Made by a program: the position numbers and the translations under genes. From assembly GCF_003481705.1 (NCBI RefSeq), contig NZ_QULN01000005.1, forward strand, positions 132,215 through 196,214: a stretch of 64,000 nucleotides of DNA. The letters run 5' to 3'. A model generated the notes under the pieces. That model did no database searches. It was not told where the DNA came from and saw only the letters and a list, made by a program, of their open reading frames with translations. This document shows positions 15,935-23,124 of the stretch, piece by piece (position 1 is the stretch's first letter; every line of letters begins with the position of its first letter). This DNA comes from Butyricicoccus sp. OM04-18BH. Lineage in GTDB: Bacteria; Bacillota; Clostridia; Oscillospirales; Butyricicoccaceae.

Positions 15935-16099
15935 GGCAACACCGCACAATTAAAGCTGCGGCGCTTTGCGGAAATTTTGTGCCCTGACTTTGTTGCGATT
16001 TCACGGTAATACATCAAGTATTACCGCAAAACCGCGCCTTGTCAGAACGCAAAATTTGCTCGCAAATCGCTCTTGTTCAATTATGCGGTATTGCCCTAA
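15931..16099. mobile_element. MITE-like element, 161 bp, copy 2
   Basis: The left end GGCAACACCGCACAATTAAA (15935) and the inverse right end, GGCAATACCGCATAATTGAA read on the other strand (ending 16095), match at 17 of 20 bases. CTAA occurs on both sides (15931-15934 and 16096-16099) as a 4-bp target duplication. No coding capacity. It separates the polymerase stop from ygjV; 16100-16233 shows nothing else. Confidence 0.82.
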
Positions 16100-16233
16100 C
16101 AGAGAAAACCGCGGCATATGCGGCCTGTTCTGCGCCGCAGCGCCGCAAACTTGCAATAATTTCTGCAATATGATACGATAAATGCAGCGTATTTCCATGT
16201 ACTCGATCATCAAAGAAAGCGAGAACCTTTTTT

Positions 16234-16776
16234 ATGTTTGCACAGCTCGTCGGACTGTTCGGGACCGCGCTGTTCTTCGCGTCCTATCAGTGCAGGGACA
16301 ACAGGCAGCTGTTTCGCGTGCAGTTTCTGTCCTATCTCTGCTACACCGCCCATCTGTTCCTGCTCGGCGCAGCCACCGGAGCCGTCAGCTATCTGATCAA
16401 CACCTTCCGCTCCTTCTGCCTGAGCAGCAGATACGATTTCCTGCGCAGCCGCGCCATGGGCGCGGTCATCTGCGTGTTCCAGATTCTCGCCCTTGTTTTC
16501 ACCTGGTCGGGATGGCTGTCCGTCCTCCCTGTCGCGGCGAATATCGCCACGACCATCGGCGGCTACACCTATAATGCCCGTACCATCCGATCGGTCGGCA
16601 TGTTCATCAACTCGCCGCTCTGGATCGCATACGACATCATCGTCGGCTCGTGGGCCGGCATTCTGGACGAGATCGCGACCGAAGCCTCCATCCTCCTCTC
16701 GATTTTCCGCTACGGCTGGAAAAGCCTCGGCGGGCAGAGCAGCAGTGCCGAAGTCAGTCGAGCGGCGCAGGAATGA
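16234..16776 (+). CDS. ygjV: YgjV family membrane protein
   Basis: A 180-residue protein with about five to six hydrophobic segments. It begins FAQLVGLFGTALFFASYQCR and contains VQFLSYLCYTAHLFLLGAATGA and NSPLWIAYDIIVGSWAGILDE, matching the YgjV (Imp-YgjV) inner-membrane family. Function is unknown; homologues are frequently near regulators or repair genes. It lies between the polymerase and yolD in the same direction, so it may be read with the cassette although the miniature element intervenes. Confidence 0.82.
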   Translation: MFAQLVGLFGTALFFASYQCRDNRQLFRVQFLSYLCYTAHLFLLGAATGAVSYLINTFRSFCLSSRYDFLRSRAMGAVICVFQILALVFTWSGWLSVLPVAANIATTIGGYTYNARTIRSVGMFINSPLWIAYDIIVGSWAGILDEIATEASILLSIFRYGWKSLGGQSSSAEVSRAAQE

Positions 16777-16818
16777 CCGCAGCCTGTTCCGCGTGCCCGA
16801 GAAGAAAGCAGGTGTCTT

Positions 16819-17253
16819 ATGGCCTACAACCCGAAATACGATGACATCATCGACCATCCGCATCATGTTCCGCGCAGCCATCCACGGATGCCGCTGTCCG
16901 ACCGCGCGTTTCAGTTCGCGCCCTTCGCGGCGCTCTCCGGCTACGCCGATACCATCCGCGAAACGCAGCGTCTGACCGAGCGGAAGATCGAGCTCGACGA
17001 GGGCACGATCGAGATGCTCAACCGCCGCTGCCGCCGTCTGATGGATACGCTCGACAGCCGTCCGACCGTCAGCATCACCTACTTCAAGCCCGACGAGCGC
17101 AAGGAGGGCGGCGCGTATCTGACCGTGACCGGCGTTGTGCGCAAGCTCGACCCCGCCGCGCGGCGCATCATCATGCAGGACGGCACCGTCATCCCCACCG
17201 CCGAGATCTCCGCCATGGAGGGGGAAATCTTCAGCGATATGGATGAATGGTAA
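16819..17253 (+). CDS. YolD-like family protein
   Basis: A 144-residue protein. The signature FQFAPFAALSGYADTIRE (about residues 32-50), followed by an Arg/Glu-rich helix and a beta region (VSITYFKPDER, VTGVVRKLDPAARR), fits the YolD-like family (PF08863), small partners of Y-family polymerases in Firmicutes. The ATG follows a GAAGAAAGCAGGTG region acting as ribosome-binding site. Together with the polymerase gene it suggests a complete UvrX/YolD-type mutagenesis unit ending at the terminator at 17274. Confidence 0.85.
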   Translation: MAYNPKYDDIIDHPHHVPRSHPRMPLSDRAFQFAPFAALSGYADTIRETQRLTERKIELDEGTIEMLNRRCRRLMDTLDSRPTVSITYFKPDERKEGGAYLTVTGVVRKLDPAARRIIMQDGTVIPTAEISAMEGEIFSDMDEW

Positions 17254-17273
17254 AAAGACTGTCTCGAAAACCA

Positions 17274-17309
17274 GCAGGGCGTTCCCTTCTTTGGAAACGC
17301 CCTGCTTTT
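17274..17309 (+). terminator. Terminator ending the polymerase cassette
   Basis: GCAGGGCGTT pairs with AACGCCCTGC around a 12-base loop and is followed by TTTT. Confidence 0.85.
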
Positions 17310-17326
17310 GTATCAAATTACCGTGC

Positions 17327-18793
17327 TCAGTACATCATTCTGCCCTCTGTCGCGTCAAACTGAAGCGCGAACTGGATAGTTTTGAACGCGCTGCTGCTCC
17401 ACATGCCTTCCCTCGCAGTCCGCGCCGGGTACTGTGCCCAGGTGTTCTGATGCGTATAGTTGACCCAGCTGTTGACGTAGGTGTCCTCCTGCGCGGTCTG
17501 TATCGGGAAGCAGACGTAGCCGCGCTGATTTTCGCTGCCGCGCGGCATGGAGAACGCGCCGGTCAAGTTGATGCTGCTCTGCGAATTGCCGAAAAAGTCG
17601 GTCGTGAAGGTGTCCTGCGTGTCGAGCGAGTGATACGCCGCCGCGAGCGTCTGACCGTCCCTTCCGCACAGCACACGGCCGGTCGCGTCGCCGTCCGGCC
17701 ACCAGTCACTCTGCCCGTTCGGCCACAGCTGAACTGCCTCGGTGCCGCAGTAGTTCATCGGCTGCGTCCAGAGAAAATGATGGAAGATGATCCATCTGTA
17801 TTCGCCGACGCGGACCGCCACGCCGGTCAGGCGCAGCTCCTTTGCATCGTACACCGTGTCGATGCGGTAGCTGTTTTCGCCGGTCTGCGTCGTCACTTCT
17901 CTGCCGTCGTTCACCGGCTTGTCCTCTGTTCGGCTCAAAATCTGCGTCGCGCCCTCGCACATGGCGATGTCCTCCGAGCTGAGGTCATTCAGCACCGCCT
18001 CGGGAAAGCCGAGCTCGAGCAGCTTCGCCTTTGTGCTCTGCACCTCGGCCTGCGCCGAATTATCGAGCGGCGTCCACTCCATCGGATAGCTGCCGCCGAA
18101 CGCATAGCCGCAGGCCATGCCTGCCGCGAGGAGCACGGCGAGCGACAGCACGAGCTGCCAGTCCTTTACCCTGACCGGAACGGGCGTAATCGTGCAGCCT
18201 GCGTTATCCAGCTCGCCTGCGAGCGCGAACAGCCTGCGCATGATGATGATGTATGCTGCGATCATAACGCTGAGCATAATCCAGCCGCTCCAGCTGATCA
18301 GACCGAGCGCGCACAGCACGACATTCCATACGATCAGCGCGGCGGCCGCACCGCATTTCGCCCCAAAGCCTGCCTTCTGCCGCAACGCCTTCAGGCCGCT
18401 CCACAGGCAGACCACCTGCGCCAGCACTATCACCAGATTAAACAACGTCAGCACCACTGCGGCCGTTGTCCCCGTCAGCACATCCGCATAGATCGTCGTA
18501 TCCAGTATCATCCACACGGTAATGTAGAACGTGCGGAGGATGGCGATGACATAGCCGCCCTTGAAGCCTGCGTTTTCCCGGCGCAGTGCGCGAAGGCCGA
18601 CCAGCAGAAATACCATGCCGATCGCCGGGAGAATGTAGTTCAGACACAGCACATTCAGTGTCAGTCCCGTGAGGGTCATGCCGATCAGCACGCGCTTGAG
18701 CGCCTGACCGCACCATGCGCCGCTGTCCGCCCCACAGCTCGACAGCCCCTCCGGTTCGATGATGTTCATCGTGGTTTTTTCCTGTTCGTTCAT
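17327..18793 (-). CDS. Unrecognised multi-pass membrane protein
   Basis: A 488-residue protein. ATG at 18793 follows GAAAGAGGTG; the reading frame is open further upstream to 18916 but lacks a ribosome-binding site. After a soluble N-terminus of about 25 residues there are roughly six hydrophobic segments between residues 35 and 215, a seventh at about 228-248, and then a soluble, probably extracellular domain of about 240 residues (from YPMEWTPLDNSAQAEV) rich in aromatic residues, with IIFHHFLWTQPMNY and TDFFGNSQSSINLTGAFSM. I do not recognise the family. It faces away from the polymerase cassette. Confidence 0.75.
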   Translation of the reverse strand: MNEQEKTTMNIIEPEGLSSCGADSGAWCGQALKRVLIGMTLTGLTLNVLCLNYILPAIGMVFLLVGLRALRRENAGFKGGYVIAILRTFYITVWMILDTTIYADVLTGTTAAVVLTLFNLVIVLAQVVCLWSGLKALRQKAGFGAKCGAAAALIVWNVVLCALGLISWSGWIMLSVMIAAYIIIMRRLFALAGELDNAGCTITPVPVRVKDWQLVLSLAVLLAAGMACGYAFGGSYPMEWTPLDNSAQAEVQSTKAKLLELGFPEAVLNDLSSEDIAMCEGATQILSRTEDKPVNDGREVTTQTGENSYRIDTVYDAKELRLTGVAVRVGEYRWIIFHHFLWTQPMNYCGTEAVQLWPNGQSDWWPDGDATGRVLCGRDGQTLAAAYHSLDTQDTFTTDFFGNSQSSINLTGAFSMPRGSENQRGYVCFPIQTAQEDTYVNSWVNYTHQNTWAQYPARTAREGMWSSSAFKTIQFALQFDATEGRMMY

Positions 18794-18854
18794 GCGAAAC
18801 ACCTCTTTCCTGCCTTTGATGGCTAACCTCAGTATAGCATAGAAGGAAGATATT

Positions 18855-19013
18855 TCATAGTGGAAACGCAATAAAGAAAAACGAAAATATGCAGTCTGTA
18901 TTGTGCAGATTAACAAGCAGCCAAAAGGAGGACGAACGTTCGTCCTCCCTGTGTTTTATAGTAGAACATTTCGCCTTCGTCCGCATTTCCAGTACATACT
19001 CTGGATTTGCCAT
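18855..19013 (-). other. Short ORF with strong RBS, probably a gene stub
   Basis: ATG at 19013 follows AAGGAGG at good spacing and gives 52 residues (MANPEYVLEMRTKAKCS...). A perfect palindromic terminator (18927-18948) lies inside the frame, so only the first ~20 codons look gene-like. Probably the 5' stub of a lost gene; no family recognised. Confidence 0.35.
18927..18948 (-). terminator. Perfect 22-bp palindromic terminator
   Basis: The arm GGAGGACGAAC and its exact complement form an 11-bp stem with no spacer, followed on the minus strand by TTTT. Confidence 0.7.
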
Positions 19014-19063
19014 GCTGCTTCCTCCTTTTTCCTTCACCAGTATCCTGGTCTCGGTGAATATAT

Positions 19064-19246
19064 GACCGGCACGTCTTGATGCACCCTGCTCAAATTCGCG
19101 TACACATCGCACAAAATCTCCGCATGATTTCCGGCTTCGCGGGCGATGTCTTCCGGGGTGAGCATCCCGAAAAGCTGACGACTTACTTTGACGGTGCGCC
19201 CACCGGCTACTATGATCTGTGGCGTGTGGAGAACGGCAGGTTCTGA
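19064..19246 (+). pseudogene. Possible remnant of a SnoaL-like protein
   Basis: One plus-strand frame without a proper start reads through HPEKLTTYFDGAPTGYYDLW and ends RVENGRF before a TGA at 19246. The final motif (YDxxRVENGR) is typical of the C-terminal half of NTF2/SnoaL-like proteins, where EHWD would normally follow. I take it as a possible truncated remnant; the identification is weak. Confidence 0.3.
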
Positions 19247-19248
19247 TT

Positions 19249-19264
19249 GTTACCCGGAGGTAAC
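19249..19264. promoter_or_regulatory. Candidate operator GTTA-N8-TAAC, site D
   Basis: GTTACCCGGAGGTAAC, with six-base perfect arms, lies 23 bases upstream of the -35 of the PNPOx-macrodomain-sirtuin promoter. Near-identical to site A at 11111. Confidence 0.5.
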
Positions 19265-19286
19265 CATACCACAATATTGTGCGTAC

Positions 19287-19315
19287 TTCACAAACCGTAC
19301 AAATCGCATTACAAT
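19287..19315 (+). promoter_or_regulatory. Promoter of the PNPOx-like gene
   Basis: TTCACA (19287-19292) and TACAAT (19310-19315) are 17 bases apart. The region resembles the rpiR promoter at 50666 almost base for base. Confidence 0.65.
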
Positions 19316-19359
19316 CAAAACATCAAGTAAAAACAACAAATTTTTTGGAGGTACTCATC

Positions 19360-19755
19360 ATGAACAAAGTCGTTGAATTTCTGAATGCCAACCCTGTACA
19401 GTATCTGGCTACCGTCGGTCGTGACGGCAAAGCCAAGTGCCGCCCCTTCATGTTCTCCGGCGAGATGGACGGCAAGCTGTGGTTCTGCACCAACAACACC
19501 AAGGACGTCTATAAGGATATGCAGGAGAACCCGGAAATCGAGATCTCCGTTTCCAGCCCGGACTATGCGTGGATTCGTCTGCACGGCAAGGCTGTGTTTG
19601 AGAACAACATGGCTGCCAAGGAAATGTGCATCCGGAACCCCATCGTGAAGGGTCAGTACGGCGAGGCCACCAACCCCCTCTTTGAGGTGTTCTATCTGGA
19701 TAATGCCCACGGCATCATCGCCGACTTCTCCGGCAACCCTCCCTACGAGTTCTAA
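19360..19755 (+). CDS. Pyridoxamine 5'-phosphate oxidase-family (split-barrel FMN) protein
   Basis: A 131-residue protein; ATG at 19360 follows TTGGAGGT. N-terminal VVEFLNANPVQYLATVGRDG and then KCRPFMFSGEMDGKLWFCTN is the typical start of small PNPOx-like flavin-binding split-barrel proteins; FEVFYLDNAHGIIADFSG closes the barrel. These proteins bind FMN or F420-like cofactors and usually act as reductases of unknown substrate, not in vitamin B6 synthesis. A terminator-like hairpin follows, so the macrodomain gene may be read only partly from this promoter. A palindromic candidate operator lies upstream. Confidence 0.85.
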   Translation: MNKVVEFLNANPVQYLATVGRDGKAKCRPFMFSGEMDGKLWFCTNNTKDVYKDMQENPEIEISVSSPDYAWIRLHGKAVFENNMAAKEMCIRNPIVKGQYGEATNPLFEVFYLDNAHGIIADFSGNPPYEF

Positions 19756-19762
19756 GAAACAC

Positions 19763-19801
19763 GCGGCGGCCACACCGAAAGGGCGGCCGCCGCATCCTTT
19801 A
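19763..19801 (+). terminator. Terminator-like hairpin after the PNPOx-like gene
   Basis: GCGGCGGCC pairs with GGCCGCCGC around a loop; a short T-rich stretch (ATCCTTTAT) follows. Probably partial termination. Confidence 0.55.
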
Positions 19802-19830
19802 TAAAATCGTTTCATTAAGGCGGTGAAAAA

Positions 19831-20601
19831 ATGACCCAGGCACAGCGGCGGCTGTTTCTCATCCAGTCGCTTTTGAAAGAGAAAACAGAATATCGGGATA
19901 TTGCTATTCCGGCAGAGCCGGAGAGTCAGCGTCAGCTTTTGCGGGGACTGATGAACATTCGTGCGTCCCGGCGCACGGACGGGGCGTTTCTGAAAACACA
20001 GGACGCCTATCTGCAAGGCGAAACCGCCGCAAAGGGTATCACGGATATTGCCGACCTGACACCCATTCAGCCGGGGCTGTATCTCTGGCAGGGCGATATT
20101 ACCACGCTCCGCTGCGATGCCATCGTCAATGCGGCAAACTCCGGCATGACCGGCTGCTATATTCCCAACCATCGCTGCATTGATAACGCCATTCACACTT
20201 TTGCAGGCGTGGAACTGCGGCTTGCCTGCGCGGAATTGATGGAACAGCAGGGCCATCCCGAACCCACCGGTCAGGCGAAAATCACGCCCGCGTTCAATCT
20301 GCCCTGCCAGTATGTGCTGCATACGGTCGGTCCGATCATCAGCGGTCGAGTAACCAAAGAGGACAAAGAACTGCTGGCTTCCTGCTACCGCTCCTGTCTG
20401 ACTCTGGCGGCAGAGAACAGCTTGGAAAGCGTGGCGTTCTGCTGTATTTCCACGGGAGAGTTCCATTTTCCAAACGAGCAGGCGGCGCAAATCGCCGTGG
20501 AAACCGTGAACCGGTTTATGAATAGAAAAACCAGTGTCAAGAAGGTGATCTTCAATGTTTTCAAGGATTTGGACAAAGCCATCTATAAAAAGCTGCTCTA
20601 A
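19831..20601 (+). CDS. Zinc-dependent macrodomain protein-ADP-ribose hydrolase
   Basis: A 256-residue protein. After an N-terminal helical region (about 1-75) the macrodomain reads LYLWQGDITTLRCDAIVNAANSG, with the ADP-ribose contact in GDIT and VNAAN. Immediately after, GCYIPNHRCIDNAIH provides the Cys-His-Cys set that binds zinc in the Zn-Macro subfamily. CCISTGEFHFPNEQAA is the distal phosphate loop. Such enzymes remove mono-ADP-ribose placed by class M sirtuins, and the sirtuin gene follows after four bases. Known pairs act on lipoylated GcvH-L together with LplA2; neither gene is in this window, so the substrate here is open. Confidence 0.9.
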   Translation: MTQAQRRLFLIQSLLKEKTEYRDIAIPAEPESQRQLLRGLMNIRASRRTDGAFLKTQDAYLQGETAAKGITDIADLTPIQPGLYLWQGDITTLRCDAIVNAANSGMTGCYIPNHRCIDNAIHTFAGVELRLACAELMEQQGHPEPTGQAKITPAFNLPCQYVLHTVGPIISGRVTKEDKELLASCYRSCLTLAAENSLESVAFCCISTGEFHFPNEQAAQIAVETVNRFMNRKTSVKKVIFNVFKDLDKAIYKKLL

Positions 20602-20605
20602 GCCG

Positions 20606-21439
20606 ATGGAACGGCTGAAAGCAGCATTACAGGACTGTGATGCCGTGGTCATCGGCGCAGGTGCAGGACTGTCCACGGCGGCGGGCTTCACTTACACCGG
20701 CGAACGGTTTGAGCAGCATTTCTCCGACTTTTCTCAGAAGTACGGCATTCAGGATATGTACAGCGGCGGCTTCTATCCCTTCCCCACGATGGAAGAATTC
20801 TGGGCGTATTGGAGCCGGTACATCTACATCAACCGCTATATGGATGCCCCCAAACCGGTCTACGATGATCTTTTGAAGCTGGTGCAGGACAAGGATTATT
20901 TCGTTATCACGACCAATGTGGATCACTGCTTTCAGAAGGCGAGCTTTGATAAAAAGCGGCTGTTCTACACGCAGGGCGATTACGGTCTGTTCCAGTGCAG
21001 TGAGCCGTGCTGTCAGGAGACCTTTGATAACGAAGCGGTCATCCGGGAAATGGTCAAGCGGCAGAAAGATATGAAAATCCCGCCAGAGCTGCTCCCCGTC
21101 TGCCCCCACTGCGGGAAACCACTGACCATGAACCTGCGTTCTGACAACAAGTTTGTCGAGGACGAGGGCTGGCATCGGGCAGCGGAGCGGTATGAGAATT
21201 TTCTCCGTACCCGTGAAGGCGGAAAAATTCTCTTTCTGGAGTTGGGCGTTGGCTATAATACCCCGGTCATCATTAAGTACCCCTTCTGGCAGATGACGGC
21301 AAAGAACCCGAACGCCACTTACGCCTGTATCAACCAATGGCAGGCAGTTTGCCCTCAGGGAATTGAGCAACGATCAATCTGCATGAATGCAGATATTGGA
21401 CAGGTTTTGCAGAGCCTGTCTGATGCTGCAATTCAATAA
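20606..21439 (+). CDS. Class M sirtuin (SirTM), protein ADP-ribosyltransferase
   Basis: A 277-residue protein starting at ATG 20606, four bases after the macrodomain stop. The NAD-binding start is VVIGAGAGLSTAAGF, and YFVITTNVDHCFQ corresponds to the TQNID region. Where deacylase sirtuins carry the catalytic His, this protein has Gln (LFYTQGDYG), a hallmark of class M sirtuins, which transfer ADP-ribose instead of deacylating. A zinc site is formed by CSEPCC and CPHCGKP. It probably modifies a partner protein reversibly with the upstream macrodomain acting as eraser, possibly during oxidative stress. A strong terminator follows at 21444. Confidence 0.9.
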   Translation: MERLKAALQDCDAVVIGAGAGLSTAAGFTYTGERFEQHFSDFSQKYGIQDMYSGGFYPFPTMEEFWAYWSRYIYINRYMDAPKPVYDDLLKLVQDKDYFVITTNVDHCFQKASFDKKRLFYTQGDYGLFQCSEPCCQETFDNEAVIREMVKRQKDMKIPPELLPVCPHCGKPLTMNLRSDNKFVEDEGWHRAAERYENFLRTREGGKILFLELGVGYNTPVIIKYPFWQMTAKNPNATYACINQWQAVCPQGIEQRSICMNADIGQVLQSLSDAAIQ

Positions 21440-21443
21440 AAGA

Positions 21444-21489
21444 AAGCAGTTCTACCACGCATGTATTGTGTGATAGAACTGCTTCTTTT
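21444..21489 (+). terminator. Terminator after the sirtuin gene
   Basis: AAGCAGTTCTA pairs perfectly with TAGAACTGCTT and is followed by CTTTT, just past the sirtuin stop. Confidence 0.82.
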
Positions 21490-21632
21490 GCATTTTCTGC
21501 GCAGGTATTGCAAAGGAAGTATCCATTTGCCGCTGGATTTCCAATATCGGCGCTAAACCGGCCCTGTATCCCACGCCATCTGAAAACCGGCGAAGTGTTG
21601 GGCCGGTGCATGAGCATGGGAAAGAAGGAAGT

Positions 21633-22152
21633 ATGAAAACAATGGATCAAAAAGAATTCGCCCGTGAAAATGTGTTTGGCTTGGGGGGCAGAGAACACGG
21701 CCTATGCCAGGCATTTCATCGGGCAGTCGTATCTGAACCCGCTGACAAATCCGGAAAGCGGACTTTTCCTGGCAAATGTCACCTTTGAGCCGGGATGTCG
21801 GAACAACTGGCATATCCACCACGCAAAAAAAGGCGGCGGGCAGATGCTGATCTGCACCGCCGGTGAGGGCTGGTATCAGGAGAAAGGCAAAGCGCCGGTG
21901 TCTCTGACTGCCGGCACGGTCATCACCATTCCGCCCGAAGTTAAGCACTGGCATGGAGCGAAGAAGGACAGCTGGTTTTCCCATATTGCTGTCGAGGTTC
22001 CCGGCGAGGATACCTCCAACGAGTGGTGCGAGCCGGTGACAGAGAAAGAATACTGTGAATTGGAGGAAAAAGGACAGAACCTCTATCCTATTAGCGGAAT
22101 AAGGTTCTGTCCATGCCGTTTTTACGGCCGTATTCTCATGATCGTGAAATGA
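21633..22152 (+). pseudogene. Cupin-domain protein, frameshifted in a G6 tract
   Basis: ATG at 21633 (GAAGGA upstream) encodes MKTMDQKEFARENVFGLGG and then runs into the wrong frame. The correct continuation AENTAYARHFIGQSYLNPLT lies in another frame; six G at 21683-21688 instead of five explain the shift. The main body is a cupin: CRNNWHIHHAKKGGGQM gives metal-binding His residues and VKHWHG the second motif. Homologues join ENVFGLG directly to AENTAY, so the N-terminus is intact apart from one extra G. The C-terminal frame runs past the usual family end through a hairpin at 22071-22112. It is either a pseudogene, a slippage-controlled gene or a sequencing error. Family members are small metal-cupins often called carboxymuconolactone decarboxylase-like; substrate unknown. 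Confidence 0.75.
22071..22112. terminator. 11-bp-stem hairpin between convergent genes
   Basis: GGACAGAACCT pairs with AGGTTCTGTCC around a 19-base loop between the cupin and GntR genes. No clear T-run, so terminator function is probable only from position. Confidence 0.45.
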
Positions 22153-22838
22153 AACAGGTCGCTGCGCAGATAATCGACCGAATACAGCGTCGGATTGCCG
22201 CGCGAGTCGTAATGACACTGTCTGAAGCCGAACGCGCTCTGACCCTCGCGCAGACGAAGCATTTCGCACAGCGGGTCATTCTCTGCCGGGATAAACAGCT
22301 CGGTGCTCGCGCGGCTGATATAGATCCCCTCGCTCTCCTCGAGGAAGGCAAACAGCGACTGCGGGATTGCGCCATGCATCTTTTCCGCGTATTTTTCCGG
22401 CAGATACCCCAGACTGACCGCGATCACATCCTCCTCGGTGCGGCGGATATGTTGAATGATCACAAACTCGGCTGTTTCCGGCGCTTCGAAAAACCGGCAG
22501 ACCTCCTCCGGCGCTGTGCCGACCGTACAGGTCATGCACGAGCCCTGCTCGCGCAGTCCGGCCTCCGCGATCATCTTAGACAGGCTTTTCAGCTGCGAAA
22601 GGTCGTTCGTAATGCGATGCGACGGCTCCTGAAGATACGTGCCCGAGCCGTGTCTGGAATACAGCACGCCCTCGCCGCGCAGCAGGCCGAGCGCCTTGCG
22701 CCAGGTCTCCCGGCTTACGCCGAGCATTTCCGCCATGCTGGACTCGGACGGTATTTTTGTCCCTGCTTCGAACGCTCCATCATGATACAGCGCAAGAAAT
22801 TCCTCTTTTGCGCGCAAAGCGGAAGATTTCCCTCTCAT
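22122..22838 (-). CDS. GntR-family regulator with UTRA ligand domain
   Basis: A 238-residue protein. Residues 5-75 are a winged helix-turn-helix (IPSESSMAEMLGVSRETWRKAL, then YSRHGSGTYLQ) of the GntR family. Residues about 95-235 form a UTRA-type effector domain (VIIQHIRRTEEDVIAVSLGYLP, ISRASTELFIPA, LYSVDYLRSDLFHFTIMRI), as in HutC/FadR-like sugar and amino-acid regulators. It is a lone gene facing the cupin; its target is not evident. The 285 bases upstream (22839-23124), shared with the divergent LysR gene, show no clear operator. Confidence 0.85.
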   Translation of the reverse strand: MRGKSSALRAKEEFLALYHDGAFEAGTKIPSESSMAEMLGVSRETWRKALGLLRGEGVLYSRHGSGTYLQEPSHRITNDLSQLKSLSKMIAEAGLREQGSCMTCTVGTAPEEVCRFFEAPETAEFVIIQHIRRTEEDVIAVSLGYLPEKYAEKMHGAIPQSLFAFLEESEGIYISRASTELFIPAENDPLCEMLRLREGQSAFGFRQCHYDSRGNPTLYSVDYLRSDLFHFTIMRIRP

Positions 22839-23124
22839 TTTCGTCCTCCCGACTGCATCCGCACGACCCGGTCATGCGATATGCCAGTTTTTTCTTTCTG
22901 TTTGGTACGCTCTGTCCATCTAAAATTATACAGCATCCATGCCGCTTTGCAAGAGCGTAATCACGAAAAGGCCGGTTCCGTTCGCCGCGCGCCCGGTTGT
23001 GCATCACAAGGACATTCCTGCAAAACGCCGCAGAAAAAGTCGAAAACGCACATTGACATCAGCGTCCGGACAGCGTATGATGTGGCTATATCCCGGCGCT
23101 CCGCGCCAGAAAGAGGCTCTTTTC

